A DNA stretch of 64,000 nucleotides, from NCBI RefSeq assembly GCF_019331805.1, contig NZ_JAHBBE010000001.1, forward strand, positions 62,001-126,000. The letters run 5' to 3'. The translations under genes and the position numbers were made by a program. The notes under the pieces were generated by a model, which did no database searches, had not been told where the DNA came from, and saw nothing but the letters and a program-made list of their open reading frames with translations. The stretch comes from Bifidobacterium pongonis. GTDB lineage: Bacteria > Actinomycetota > Actinomycetes > Actinomycetales > Bifidobacteriaceae. Shown piece after piece: positions 7,326 through 16,454 of the stretch. Every line of letters begins with the position of its first letter. Within the stretch, counting starts at the first letter, position 1.

Positions 7326-8798
7326 TTATCGACGTTTTTCGCCGCGCCTCCGGCCGCCGCCGAAAAGCGTGCGGATGATGGTGAGCGCGCTGAACCCCAG
7401 CAGGCCGGTCAGCAGGGCGAACACCTGCGGGCGGCGCAGCTCGTTGCGGATGCCGGTCAGGTCCGTCGCGCAATGGTCGCCGAAGAACACGCTCACCTCA
7501 TTGCTGGAGTATCGTCCGATCAGCTCGCCCCAAGTCAGTACGCGCGTGACGTATCCGCGTGGATTGCGCTCGTTGAATTCGAAGAACCGTATGCCGCGCA
7601 GCCGTGATTTCGGGCCGTAGCAGCCGAATCCGCAGGTCGGCGAATAGCCGAGGTCGAGATCATGCGCATGCGCGACGAAGGAATTCTTGTGATCATGCCC
7701 GCAGTACAGTGCGAAATAGCCGCCGGCATCGTTCATCGCATGCACTTCGCCGGCGTTCGTGTCCGGGCAGCCGATGCCTTCGCCCAGCCGTGACCCGGGC
7801 CGGCAGATCTCCGTGCGCAGCGTGTAGCATCGCCCGGCATACCCGCGCGTGCCCTCCACCGCGTTCGGCGTCCACATGGGCACTTCCTTCAGGCAATCGT
7901 AGAATTCCTGCGGGGGGATGTGCTGGAACACGATCGCCGGCACGGGTTCGCCGTCGCCGTTGCGTGCGCCGAGTTCGCGCTGCACGGTTCCCAGCCAGTC
8001 GATGGCCTGCTGCGTCGGCGTGCCATACCCGTCCGAATCGGCCAGATCCCAAGCGTGCGGGTTGGCCGTGTAGTCGATGTAGGACGCCATGGAACCATTG
8101 GAGGTGCCGGAGGTGCCGGAGGTGCCGGAGGTGCCGGAAGTGCCGGAACCGCCGATTTCGCTTTCGTCGGCTTCACCGATGCCGCCATCCTCCGCATAAT
8201 CGCCGGAATTCAGCAGCATCACGCTCATGGCGATGCGCCCGGACCCGTCCGAGGATTCGATCGGCAGTGCGAAAGTGCCTGGTTCCGGCGCGAGCTGCGA
8301 CGAACCGGGGGAGGGGTTCAGGCATCCGGGGAATTCACGGTAGATGTCGTCCTGTTCGTCGGCGAGAATGCCGCATTGGAAATCGTGGTTGCCGTATGTC
8401 GCGGCGAAGGGGATGCCCGCATCCGTCACCGGTTTCAGGAAGGAACCGAAGGTGCCGCGCACCTTGCCACGGGTCTCCTCCAGTAGCCTGTCGATTGCGG
8501 AACCAGCGTCGGTTCCGCGGCGCAGGCGCTGTTTGATGCCTTGCAATCGCGCTTCAAGCTTCGTCACCGCACGCAGCCTGGCACCGGGGCGTTCGCCGCG
8601 GCGACGCAGGAACGTGTCGATGTAGGCGGGGTCGTAACCGCGGATCTGGTCGCCGGTGAGTACGATCAGATCGGGATCGGCCTCACGGATCGCGGCCTCG
8701 ATCAGCCGGATCGTATCGGGACTGACCTTCGGGCCGTCTTGGATGTCGGCCAATTGCAGCACGCGGAAGCTGCCGTCGTCGCGGAAACGCAGATTCAT
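7326..8798 (-). CDS. calcineurin-like metallophosphoesterase with C-terminal membrane anchor
   Basis: 490 aa. Metal-ligand blocks in order: VLQLADIQDG near residue 12 (D-x-Q where D-x-H is usual), LTGDQI, TYGNHDF, QHIPP, and YCGHDHKN. The substrate is unknown; homologues include purple-acid-like phosphatases. A Gly-Thr-Ser repeat lies at about residues 218-232. The C-terminus has one hydrophobic segment followed by an Arg/Lys-rich end (RRRGEKRR), suggesting a tail anchor. TACAGT (8811-8806) ends 7 nt before ATG 8798 and no ribosome binding site is present, so the mRNA may be leaderless. Confidence 0.8.
   Translation of the reverse strand: MNLRFRDDGSFRVLQLADIQDGPKVSPDTIRLIEAAIREADPDLIVLTGDQIRGYDPAYIDTFLRRRGERPGARLRAVTKLEARLQGIKQRLRRGTDAGSAIDRLLEETRGKVRGTFGSFLKPVTDAGIPFAATYGNHDFQCGILADEQDDIYREFPGCLNPSPGSSQLAPEPGTFALPIESSDGSGRIAMSVMLLNSGDYAEDGGIGEADESEIGGSGTSGTSGTSGTSGTSNGSMASYIDYTANPHAWDLADSDGYGTPTQQAIDWLGTVQRELGARNGDGEPVPAIVFQHIPPQEFYDCLKEVPMWTPNAVEGTRGYAGRCYTLRTEICRPGSRLGEGIGCPDTNAGEVHAMNDAGGYFALYCGHDHKNSFVAHAHDLDLGYSPTCGFGCYGPKSRLRGIRFFEFNERNPRGYVTRVLTWGELIGRYSSNEVSVFFGDHCATDLTGIRNELRRPQVFALLTGLLGFSALTIIRTLFGGGRRRGEKRR
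8101..8145. repeat. 9-bp in-frame tandem repeat within the metallophosphoesterase gene
   Basis: Five tandem copies of GAGGTGCCG (the last with one change) encode consecutive Gly-Thr-Ser units. The unit length is a multiple of three, so slippage would alter linker length without a frameshift. Confidence 0.9.
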
Positions 8799-8942
8799 AT
8801 CACCAACTGTAGTGGTTGACGGGCCGCGATATGCGGCGATTCGGTGCGGGAATCGGCGGCGGTTCCCGCACCATTCCTTACCTTGGTGAAGATATTCCGC
8901 CATATCACGAAACACGGGTAAGCATTGGGGTGAGGAGCCGCT

Positions 8943-9003
8943 AGGATTGGCCGCAGCGCATAAGTAACATGCGCGTAACAAACTGATGGCCGGGTAATCC
9001 GGC
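8943..9003 (+). promoter_or_regulatory. leuA promoter/5' leader candidate
   Basis: TAGGAT 8943-8948 is a candidate -10. Two small hairpins follow: GCGCA 8956-8960 with TGCGC 8970-8974, and GCCGG 8989-8993 with CCGGC 8999-9003. The second ends 11 nt before the ribosome binding site. No leucine-rich leader peptide is visible. Confidence 0.35.
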
Positions 9004-9025
9004 AAAACCAAGATAAGGAGGAGTG

Positions 9026-10933
9026 ATGGGTCAGGATCAATCGTCTGTGTTTGATCTCGCGGCTGTGGCTGCGGCGTCCAACGGAGGTAACAACGACCCG
9101 CTGCTGCCTCCGGCGCGTTTCATTGGAGCTCCGCAAAAGCCCAGCAAGATGCCGTACACCAAGTACGTCGCATACGATAAGCAGGTGCCGTTTGATTACC
9201 CGGAGCGTACGTGGCCGGGCAAGCGACTGCAGCGTGCACCGCGTTGGTGCTCCGTCGATCTTCGTGACGGCAACCAGGCCCTCGTCAACCCGATGGATTC
9301 CGAGCGCAAGCTGCGCTTCTGGAACCTGCTCGTGTCGATGGGCTTCAAGGAGATCGAGGTCGGCTTCCCGTCGGCTTCCGAAACCGATTTCGACTTCATC
9401 CGTATGCTGATCGAGCGCGAGCTCATCCCGGACGACGTCACCATCGTCGTGCTCACCCAGTGCCGTGAGCATCTGATTCGCCGCACCTACGAGGCGCTGA
9501 AGGGCGCCAAGCGTGCGATCGTGCACTTCTACAATTCCGTTTCCGTGCTGCAGCGCGAGGTCGTTTTCCGCAAGAACAAGGAAGAGATCAAGAAGCTGGC
9601 CATCGACGCCGCCGAACTGTGCAAGAGCCTGGAAAGCGAAGCCGAAGGCATCGACCTGTACTACGAGTACTCCCCGGAGTCCTTCACCGGCACCGAGCCA
9701 GAGTACGCCGTCGAGGTCTGCAACGCCGTGACCAGCGTGATCAAGCCGACCCCCGAGCATCCGATGATCATCAACCTGCCGGCCACGGTCGAAATGACCA
9801 CCCCGAATGTGTTCGCGGACGAGGTCGAATACGTTTCCAACAACCTCAACGACCGTGACTCCATCGTGCTGTCCCTGCACCCGCACAACGATGAGGGCAT
9901 GGGCGTGGCCGCCACCGAGCTGGCCGTGCTCGCCGGCGCCGACCGTGTGGAAGGCTGCCTGCTGGGCAACGGCGAACGCACCGGTAACGTCGATCTGGTC
10001 ACCCTCGGCCTGAACTTCCTGACCCAGGGCATCGATCCGCAGATCGACTACTCCAACGTTCCGGAGATCCGCAAGACCGTCGAGTACTGCAACCAGATCA
10101 AGATCTCCGAGCGTCACCCGTATGCGGGCAACTTCGTGTTCACCGCGTTCTCCGGTTCCCATCAGGACGCCATCAAGAAGGGTCTGGAGGCCCGTCAGGT
10201 GGCCGCCGACCGCGCCGGCGCCGATCTCGACAAGTTCGTGTGGCTGGTGCCGTACCTGCCGATCGATCCGAAGGACATCGGCCGTACCTACGAGGCGATC
10301 ATCCGCGTGAACTCCCAGTCCGGCAAGGGTGGTATGGCCTACCTGCTCAAGACGAACCACAACCTTGATCTGCCGAAGCGTCTGCAGGTCGAATTCGACA
10401 AGGTCGTGCAGAACTTCGCCGATGAGACCAAGAAGGAAGTCAAGGACGAGGACATCTGGCGTCTTTTCAAGGACGAGTACCTGCCGGTCGAGGAATCCGG
10501 CGCCACCGCGGCCGGTGTCGTGGTCGGCGACAGCAAGGACGAGACCCTGAAGCAGTGGGGCCGTCTCAAGCTCCTCAAGGTCGCCGTCTCCTCCGGCGAG
10601 GATGGCTCCGACACCGTGCTCAAGGCCAAGGTGCTTGACCGTGGCATCGAGCCCGGCGACGAACCGCGCGAACGTGAGGTTTCCGGCATCGGCAACGGTC
10701 CGATCGCCGCGTTCCTCAACGCGCTGTCGAACTTCGGCATCGAAGCGTCCGTGATGGATTACGCGGAACACACCATGTCCGTCGGCACCGATGCCATGGC
10801 CGCATCCTACGTGGAATGCCAGGTCGGTGAGGACGCCGAATCCCAGATCATCTGGGGTGTCGGCATCGATTCCTCCATCACCACCAGCGCGCTGAAGGCC
10901 ATCATCTCCGCCATCAACCGTTCCGAGCGCTGA
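9026..10933 (+). CDS. leuA: 2-isopropylmalate synthase
   Basis: 635 aa. Condenses acetyl-CoA with 2-ketoisovalerate, the first committed step of leucine synthesis. The length and long N-terminal extension match the actinobacterial LeuA type. Catalytic TIM barrel: VDLRDGNQAL (metal Asp and Arg), LHPHNDEGMGVA (metal His pair) and CLLGNGERTGN. The C-terminal regulatory domain (about 480-635) has the GNGPIAAFLNAL motif of the leucine-feedback module. AAGGAGG ends 5 nt before ATG 9026; GTG 9023 is an alternative start. It stands alone and is followed by a strong terminator. Confidence 0.97.
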   Translation: MGQDQSSVFDLAAVAAASNGGNNDPLLPPARFIGAPQKPSKMPYTKYVAYDKQVPFDYPERTWPGKRLQRAPRWCSVDLRDGNQALVNPMDSERKLRFWNLLVSMGFKEIEVGFPSASETDFDFIRMLIERELIPDDVTIVVLTQCREHLIRRTYEALKGAKRAIVHFYNSVSVLQREVVFRKNKEEIKKLAIDAAELCKSLESEAEGIDLYYEYSPESFTGTEPEYAVEVCNAVTSVIKPTPEHPMIINLPATVEMTTPNVFADEVEYVSNNLNDRDSIVLSLHPHNDEGMGVAATELAVLAGADRVEGCLLGNGERTGNVDLVTLGLNFLTQGIDPQIDYSNVPEIRKTVEYCNQIKISERHPYAGNFVFTAFSGSHQDAIKKGLEARQVAADRAGADLDKFVWLVPYLPIDPKDIGRTYEAIIRVNSQSGKGGMAYLLKTNHNLDLPKRLQVEFDKVVQNFADETKKEVKDEDIWRLFKDEYLPVEESGATAAGVVVGDSKDETLKQWGRLKLLKVAVSSGEDGSDTVLKAKVLDRGIEPGDEPREREVSGIGNGPIAAFLNALSNFGIEASVMDYAEHTMSVGTDAMAASYVECQVGEDAESQIIWGVGIDSSITTSALKAIISAINRSER

Positions 10934-10972
10934 TTCCGGCCCGGCCGGTCGATCCGGCCGCTGTGAACGCAT

Positions 10973-11013
10973 AAAAGGTCCCGCATCCGTTTCCCACGGA
11001 TACGGGACCTTTT
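10973..11013. terminator. bidirectional terminator after leuA
   Basis: AAAAGGTCCC at the 5' side pairs with GGGACCTTTT at the 3' side, with an inner ATCCGT/ACGGAT pair and loop TTCCC. A and T tracts on both sides allow function on either strand. Confidence 0.9.
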
Positions 11014-11071
11014 GCGTAGTCTGCGGCCCGGTACTACCGTAAGCGCCGCCAGAACAGCGGCAAACGGATAC

Positions 11072-11110
11072 GGAAAAGCCCGAACGCAAGGTGCGCGTTC
11101 GGGCTTTTCC
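11072..11110. terminator. second bidirectional terminator, probably for the PBP gene
   Basis: A 16-bp stem (11072-11087 with 11095-11110) including GGAAAAGCCC/GGGCTTTTCC. On the minus strand it lies just after the penicillin-binding-protein gene. Confidence 0.85.
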
Positions 11111-11112
11111 CT

Positions 11113-11162
11113 GCTTGTTCGGCGTGCCGTTATTCAGCGTATCGGCCACCTGCCGAACAAGC
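11113..11162. repeat. 11-bp inverted repeat with 28-nt loop
   Basis: GCTTGTTCGGC (11113-11123) and GCCGAACAAGC (11152-11162) are exact complements, located between the PBP stop codon and its terminator. It probably forms a 3'-UTR hairpin; its role is unknown. Confidence 0.7.
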
Positions 11163-11175
11163 GATGAGGCTGGAA

Positions 11176-13554
11176 CTATTCGGTTCCGGTACCTCCACCG
11201 GAATTGGCGGTGCCGCCTCCGGAGTCACCGGTGCCACCGGTGTCGCCGGTACCACCGCTGCTGGTGCCGCCTCCGCCTGCCGTATTCCCGGAGTCTCCCG
11301 TACCGCCGCTGTTCGTGGTGCCGGGAGTGCTCTGGGTGCCAGCATTCGCATCGGTGCCACCGGTCGTGCCGTTCGTGGTGCTATCGGTCGTACCGCCGTT
11401 GCCGGTCGTACCGTTGTTCTGCGTACCGTAGTTGTAGTAGTTGTACGAGTACGTCCTTGAATAGCCGGTTCCCCACGTGCCGTCGGGGCCTCCGACCTTA
11501 CCGTTGTCCTTGGCGGTGGGGAACGCCTCGTTCGGGGTGCCGTCCAACGCCTGTTTCATGTACTGGGTGAACAGGTGCACCGGGTAGTCGGAACCGCCGC
11601 TCCAGCTGCCGAATGACGGGATCACCTGCGGATTGCCGTTCGCATCCGGGTACCACATCGAGAACACCGACACCACGGAAGGCGTGTAGCCGCAGAAGCT
11701 CGCCGCATACGAGTTGTTCGACGTACCGGACTTGCCGGCGATGGTATGGCCGGTGTTCTGCGCTTCGGTCGACGTACCGTATTGCACGACGCCCGTCAGC
11801 GCCTTGGTCACCAGGTTCACGTCGTTGGCTTGGAACACGCGCTCGGTGGTGGAGGGTGCGATATACAGGTCCTTGTCGGCGGAACTCTTCACGCTGGCCA
11901 CGATGTGCAGCGTCGGCTTCTCGCCCTGATTGGCGAGCGTGGCGTATGCGCCGGTCATATCCTTCACGGTGAGCGCGTTGTTGCCGAGCACGGTGAACGG
12001 CTCGGAACCGTCGAGCGACGTGCTCTCCACGCCTGCGGTTCGGGCGGTTTCGGCGATTTTCTGTGTGCCGAGCTTGGTCTGCAGATCCATGAACACGGTG
12101 TTCGACGACATTGCCGTCGCGCGATACAGGTTGATGTAACCGTAGTTCGCGTTGCCGAAGTTGCTCACGGTGTTGGTGATGCCGGGGAAGGTTCGGTAGG
12201 AGTTGCCGTTGAACACGGTGTTGAGGCTGACGCCCTCCTGCACTGCGGCGAGCAGGGCGAACGGCTTCATCGTGGAGCCGACCTCATACTGCGCCTGCGT
12301 GGCGTTGTTGTACTGCTTGGTCAGATAATCGTCACCCGCGTATACGGCGAGTATCGACCCGTCCTTCGGATTGGCGCTCATCGCGCCGAACTGCATGCCG
12401 TCCGGCACCACGCCGGCCATGCCGTTGTTGGACGGGCTGACGACCTGCTGCATGAGATCCTGCTTGCCCTTGTCGATGGTGGTGACGATCTTGTAGCCGC
12501 CGGTGTCCAGATCCTCCGTGGTGAAGGCCTTGGCATCCACCAGCTCGTCGCGCACCATTTGCAGCAAGTAGCCGTTCGGGCCCTTGTAGACGTCCTGCAG
12601 CTGCGTGTTCTGCACGGTTTCGGGAAGTTGGGCCTCCTTCGCCTCCTTGCTGGTGATATAGCCGTCCTCATGCATGATGTTGATGACGCGCTTGAATCGC
12701 GATTCGGCCTTCTTCTGGTTCACCGCCGGGTCCCAGTTGGAGGGGGAGGGGATGATGCCGGCCAGCATGGCGGCCTCGTTGAGGGTCAGATCCTGGGCGT
12801 TCTTGTTGAAGTAGGCCTTGGCCGCCGCCTGGATGCCGTATGCGCCGCGGCCCAGGTAGATGGTGTTCATGTAGTTGCACAACACCTCATCCTTGTCCTG
12901 CGTCTGCGCGATCTTCAACGCGAGGATGGCCTCACGGATCTTGCCCTTGTAGCTGGTGGTTTCGCCCAGATAATAGCGTTCGGCGTACTGTTGGGTGATG
13001 GTGGAACCGCCTTGGCGCGTGCCCTTGGTCAGATTGTTGATGAGCGCGCGGGCGATGCCCTTGATATCGATGCCGTTGTCCTGGTAGAAGGTGCGGTTCT
13101 CGGAGGCGACGATGGCGTTTCCTATGTATTTCGGCAGGGCGTTGCACTGGATGATGGTGCGGTTCTGCTGGGAGAAGGTACCCAGTTCCGTGACGCCGTC
13201 GTTGTAATACACGGTGGTGTTCTCCGCCATGGCGACCTTTTCGGGCTGCGGGATCTCCGTGGTGATGTACAGGTAGGCGAACAGGCCGATGCCGGCCAGA
13301 AGACCGGCTCCGATCAGGCCGAGCACCCACTTGAGAATAAGATGCTTGCGGCGGCCCTTCAGCTTCGGGCCCCGGCCGTTGGTGCGATGGTTGCCGCCGC
13401 GATAATGGCGTGCGGCGGGCGAATTGGTTGTCGCGTTCTTCCGTGGCCTGGTGCCGTTGTTCGAACGACGGGCTCCGTTCGCCCTCGTGGAACCGGCGCT
13501 TCGTCCCGACGAGCGGGTGTTGCGACCACTGCTTGCGCTACGAGATTGTGACAT
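11176..13554 (-). CDS. class A penicillin-binding protein (transglycosylase/transpeptidase)
   Basis: 792 aa, bifunctional peptidoglycan synthase on the outer face of the membrane. Basic cytoplasmic N-terminus (about 70 aa), one membrane helix (about 72-97), glycosyltransferase domain with Glu152 in VASENRTFYQDNG and GGSTITQQYAE, then transpeptidase domain with STMK (Ser427), SSN (483-485) and KSGT (608-611). The last 90 or so residues are a Gly/Thr/Ser/Asn-rich tail of short repeats, probably wall-spanning and variable. The start is MSQSRSASS at 13554. The gene lies after glf on the same strand, separated by a terminator. Confidence 0.93.
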   Translation of the reverse strand: MSQSRSASSGRNTRSSGRSAGSTRANGARRSNNGTRPRKNATTNSPAARHYRGGNHRTNGRGPKLKGRRKHLILKWVLGLIGAGLLAGIGLFAYLYITTEIPQPEKVAMAENTTVYYNDGVTELGTFSQQNRTIIQCNALPKYIGNAIVASENRTFYQDNGIDIKGIARALINNLTKGTRQGGSTITQQYAERYYLGETTSYKGKIREAILALKIAQTQDKDEVLCNYMNTIYLGRGAYGIQAAAKAYFNKNAQDLTLNEAAMLAGIIPSPSNWDPAVNQKKAESRFKRVINIMHEDGYITSKEAKEAQLPETVQNTQLQDVYKGPNGYLLQMVRDELVDAKAFTTEDLDTGGYKIVTTIDKGKQDLMQQVVSPSNNGMAGVVPDGMQFGAMSANPKDGSILAVYAGDDYLTKQYNNATQAQYEVGSTMKPFALLAAVQEGVSLNTVFNGNSYRTFPGITNTVSNFGNANYGYINLYRATAMSSNTVFMDLQTKLGTQKIAETARTAGVESTSLDGSEPFTVLGNNALTVKDMTGAYATLANQGEKPTLHIVASVKSSADKDLYIAPSTTERVFQANDVNLVTKALTGVVQYGTSTEAQNTGHTIAGKSGTSNNSYAASFCGYTPSVVSVFSMWYPDANGNPQVIPSFGSWSGGSDYPVHLFTQYMKQALDGTPNEAFPTAKDNGKVGGPDGTWGTGYSRTYSYNYYNYGTQNNGTTGNGGTTDSTTNGTTGGTDANAGTQSTPGTTNSGGTGDSGNTAGGGGTSSGGTGDTGGTGDSGGGTANSGGGTGTE

Positions 13555-13581
13555 ATGTTCTACCGTAACCACAAGGCATGA

Positions 13582-13629
13582 GAAAACTCCCGTTTTTTCG
13601 TCCGGAGAGGGCGAAAAAACGGGAGTTTC
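13582..13629 (-). terminator. terminator after glf
   Basis: An almost perfect inverted repeat, AAAACTCCCGTTTTTTCG against CGAAAAAACGGGAGTTT, with an 11-nt loop, between glf and the PBP gene. Confidence 0.85.
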
Positions 13630-13672
13630 CGTCGAATCCTCACAAATTCCCGCGCCTGCGGGATGCGCTATA

Positions 13673-14848
13673 TCACTTCTTGAGCAGCGGTGCGACCTGC
13701 TCCTCGTACGCGGTCAGCGCGGTGTCGATCACGTTGTGCATGTCGTAGTACTTGTACGTGCCCAGACGCCCGCCGAACACGGTGTTCGGCTCGGCCTTGG
13801 CCAGCTCCTCGTATTTCGCGTACAGCGCCTTGTCGGCCTCGGTGTTGATCGGGTAGTACGGCTCGTCGCCGCGCTCGGCGAAACGGCTGTACTCCTCCCA
13901 CACCACGGTCCTGTCCGGGTTCTGGGAGTCCCTGCGCTCCGGGTTGAAGTTCTTGAACTCGATGGCGCGGGTGTAGGGCACGTCCGCGTCGGAGAAGTTC
14001 ATCACCGGGCAGCCGAAGTGGTCGCCCTCGTCGTAGCGCACCTCCCTGAAGTCCACGGTGCGCCACTTGAGCTCGCCGAGCGAGTAGCCGAAGTAGCGGT
14101 CCACGGGGCCGGTGTACACGACCGGCACGCCCGCCTCGGCCAGCGCCTTTTTGTTGAACGGCTGGGACTCGTCGAAGAAGTCGGTCTTCAGGGTCACGTG
14201 GATGCGCGGGTCGTCGATCATGCGCTCCATCCAGGCGGTGTAGCCGTCCGCGGGCAGGCCCTCCCACGTGTCCCTGAAGTAGCGGTTGTCGTAGTTGAAA
14301 CGCACCGGCAGGCGGTTGATGATGCCCGCGGGCAGGTCCTTCGGGTCGGTCTGCCACTGCTTGCCCGTGTAGTTCTTGATGAACGCCTCGTACAGCGGGC
14401 GGCCGATCAGCGAGATGCCCTTGTCGTTGAGGTTCTGCGGGTCGGTGCCGGCCAGCTCGCCGGCCTGGCTCTCGACGAGCGCCCTGGCCTCGTCGGGCGT
14501 GTAGCGCGCGTGGAAGAACTGGTTGATGGTGCCGAGGTTGATCGGCAGGGGGTAGACCTCGCCGTCGTGCGTGGCGTACACGCGGTGCACGTAGGGGGTG
14601 AAGGACGTGAAGCGGTTGACGTAGTCCCACACGCGCTTGTTGGAGGTGTGGAACAGGTGGGCGCCGTACTTGTGGATCTCGGCGCCGGTCTCCTCGTCCA
14701 TGTAGCTGTACGCGTTGCCGCCGATGTGGTCGCGCACGTCGATGATCTCGACCCTCACGCCCAGGTGCTCCACGGCCTGCTGGGCCACGGTCAGGCCGAA
14801 CAGGCCCGCCCCCACGATCACCAGATCCGGATATTCCACTTGCGCCAT
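13673..14848 (-). CDS. glf: UDP-galactopyranose mutase
   Basis: 391 aa flavoenzyme converting UDP-galactopyranose to UDP-galactofuranose for cell-surface galactofuranose polymers. N-terminal FAD-binding VIVGAGLFGLTVA, then HIGGNAYSYMDEETG and the active-site region KYGAHLFHTSNKRVWDYV. The length matches the family. GGAAGG lies 7 nt before ATG 14848 (MAQVEYP), so I preferred it to ATG 14863. No glycosyltransferases are adjacent, so the polymer it serves is not indicated here. Confidence 0.95.
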   Translation of the reverse strand: MAQVEYPDLVIVGAGLFGLTVAQQAVEHLGVRVEIIDVRDHIGGNAYSYMDEETGAEIHKYGAHLFHTSNKRVWDYVNRFTSFTPYVHRVYATHDGEVYPLPINLGTINQFFHARYTPDEARALVESQAGELAGTDPQNLNDKGISLIGRPLYEAFIKNYTGKQWQTDPKDLPAGIINRLPVRFNYDNRYFRDTWEGLPADGYTAWMERMIDDPRIHVTLKTDFFDESQPFNKKALAEAGVPVVYTGPVDRYFGYSLGELKWRTVDFREVRYDEGDHFGCPVMNFSDADVPYTRAIEFKNFNPERRDSQNPDRTVVWEEYSRFAERGDEPYYPINTEADKALYAKYEELAKAEPNTVFGGRLGTYKYYDMHNVIDTALTAYEEQVAPLLKK

Positions 14849-14949
14849 AGCAAAACCTTCCATCGTCGATGTGCGCTTTTCCTGCGTTACAGTGTACCGT
14901 CTGCCCGGATGTTCGTCCCATCGCCGCTCCCGCTGGCGGCGTCACGCCG

Positions 14950-16221
14950 TCAGATGCCGAAGCTTGCCGCCTTGTCGCCGTATTTGCTGCGCACCGCATC
15001 CAACGCGGCTTCCGCGGTACGCAGCCTGTGCGATGCGGTGCTTTCGTCGGCGCGGCCGGTTTCCTCCAGCACATCGTCCAGTGAGGGCTGCACGGCGGTG
15101 GAAGCCGCCTTGCTCAAACCGCTGACGCTCACACCCACCAGCCGGACTTGGCGGGGGAGTTCGGCCGCGTCGGTGCTGTGCGGCATGCCGAGCATGGCGT
15201 GCAACAGTTCGACGCACACAGGGTAGAGGGCGCTCGCCGCGTCCACAGGGCGGTCGAGGGTGCGGGACCGGGTGCGATAGCTCAGATCGGCGAACCGCAG
15301 TTTCACGGTCACCGTGCGTGCCAGAAAACCGCGGGCGCGTAGCGAACGTGCGACGTCATCGCAGGACAGGCGCAACTGCCGGCAGGCGATCGTGCCATCC
15401 GTGGTGTCTTTCAGCAGCGTCTCCTCGGATCCGATGGATTTCTCCACATGCGTGGGCGTGACGGCGCGATCGTCCAAGCCGTGCGACGCCATCCACAGGT
15501 GGTGGGCGCCGGCGGGCGATCCGGTGGCTTGAGTGAGTTGCGCCTCGTCAAGCTGGGCCAGGTCGGCCACCGACATGACGCCCCACGCCGTCAGATGCCG
15601 TTCGAGACTCGGTCCGATGCCGGGAATGCTGCGCAACGGCATCATCTGCACGAATTCCGCCGACCGTGCCTTCGGGATGAGCAGCATGCCGTTGGGTTTG
15701 GCGTTTGTGGATGCGATTTTCGCCACCAGCTTGTTGGCCGCGATGCCCACCGAACAGGTCACGTGGAACCTGCTTTCCACCTCACGCCTGATCCACGCGC
15801 CGATCGTGCTGGGCTTTCCCCAGCGCAGCAATGCGCCGGAAACGTCCATATACCCCTCATCCACCGAAACCTGTTCCACCTGATCGGTGACGGCATGGAA
15901 CACGTCATGCATGATCGCCCGCGACACCCCGCGGTAATACGTCATATCCACCGGCAGGAACACGGCGGAAGGGCATAATTGCCTCGCCCGCGCCGAAGGC
16001 ATGGCCGAATTGATGCCATACCGTCGCGCTTCGTAACTCGCCGCCGACACCACCGATCGCGGGCCGATGCCGATCACGACCGGCTTGCCCCGCAACTCCG
16101 GGTGCCGCGCCACCTCCAACGATGCGTAGAAAGCGTCCATGTCGATATGCAGCACGGTGCAGCCGGTCTCATCATGGCCCCAGTCGCGTTTGGCCGCCGC
16201 CAGTCTCGGTGCAGTGCTCAT
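14950..16221 (-). CDS. dinB: DNA polymerase IV (Y-family)
   Basis: 423 aa error-prone translesion polymerase. The catalytic blocks are present: HIDMDAFYASLE (Asp27) and SVDEGYMDVS (Asp121-Glu122), where most DinB proteins have S-x-DEA. A helix-hairpin-helix (IPGIGPSLERHL) and a little-finger domain follow. QPSLDDV near the C-terminus is a weak candidate for a sliding-clamp-binding motif. TACCAT (16233-16228) ends 6 nt before ATG 16221 with no ribosome binding site, suggesting a leaderless transcript. Confidence 0.93.
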   Translation of the reverse strand: MSTAPRLAAAKRDWGHDETGCTVLHIDMDAFYASLEVARHPELRGKPVVIGIGPRSVVSAASYEARRYGINSAMPSARARQLCPSAVFLPVDMTYYRGVSRAIMHDVFHAVTDQVEQVSVDEGYMDVSGALLRWGKPSTIGAWIRREVESRFHVTCSVGIAANKLVAKIASTNAKPNGMLLIPKARSAEFVQMMPLRSIPGIGPSLERHLTAWGVMSVADLAQLDEAQLTQATGSPAGAHHLWMASHGLDDRAVTPTHVEKSIGSEETLLKDTTDGTIACRQLRLSCDDVARSLRARGFLARTVTVKLRFADLSYRTRSRTLDRPVDAASALYPVCVELLHAMLGMPHSTDAAELPRQVRLVGVSVSGLSKAASTAVQPSLDDVLEETGRADESTASHRLRTAEAALDAVRSKYGDKAASFGI

Positions 16222-16307
16222 ACGACCATGGTACGAGCTTCACGCGGGATTGTCGAACAGATGTTCGAGGTGAGGTCGGCGTGCGAATCGACGGCGATCC
16301 GAATACG

Positions 16308-16336
16308 AAAAAGGCTTCCGAATCGCTTCGGAAGCC
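16308..16336 (-). terminator. terminator of tRNA-Ser(GCT)
   Basis: GGCTTCCGA (16313-16321) pairs with TCGGAAGCC (16328-16336). On the minus strand the stem is followed by TTTTT. Confidence 0.9.
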
Positions 16337-16343
16337 CAACCCG

Positions 16344-16430
16344 CGGAGTGAGGGGGATTCGAACCCCCGAGCCGCTTACGCAGCTAACACCTTAGCAGGG
16401 TGCCCCTTTCGGCCACTCAGGCATCACTCC
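16344..16430 (-). tRNA. tRNA-Ser(GCT)
   Basis: An 87-nt class II tRNA with a long variable arm. Acceptor GGAGTGA/TCACTCC, anticodon GCT (complement of 16394-16396), T-loop GTTCGAATC. The 3' CCA is not encoded. It decodes AGC/AGU. Confidence 0.97.
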
Positions 16431-16454
16431 ATTGCGTCATTACGACGCAACATC

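Noticed and set aside
8101-8145. CRISPR-like repeat
   Set aside because: Nine-base units without spacers, in frame within a coding region; no CRISPR array or cas gene is present in the window.
8798-9025. Leucine-rich leader peptide for leuA attenuation
   Set aside because: Short frames in this stretch lack Leu codon runs; only small hairpins and a -10 candidate are visible.
13673-14848. Horizontal transfer of glf
   Set aside because: It stands alone and is GC-rich, but its composition resembles its neighbours, and no mobile element, tRNA-linked integrase or direct repeats flank it.
11746-15226. 601- and 600-codon plus-strand frames opposite the PBP gene, glf and dinB
   Set aside because: The minus-strand products have clear catalytic motifs and ribosome binding sites or promoters; the plus-strand frames have none.
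16433-16451. TTGCGTC-N5-GACGCAA as an attachment site or tRNA-linked integration scar
   Set aside because: No integrase or second copy; it sits at the tRNA transcription start and is better viewed as a promoter-proximal palindrome.
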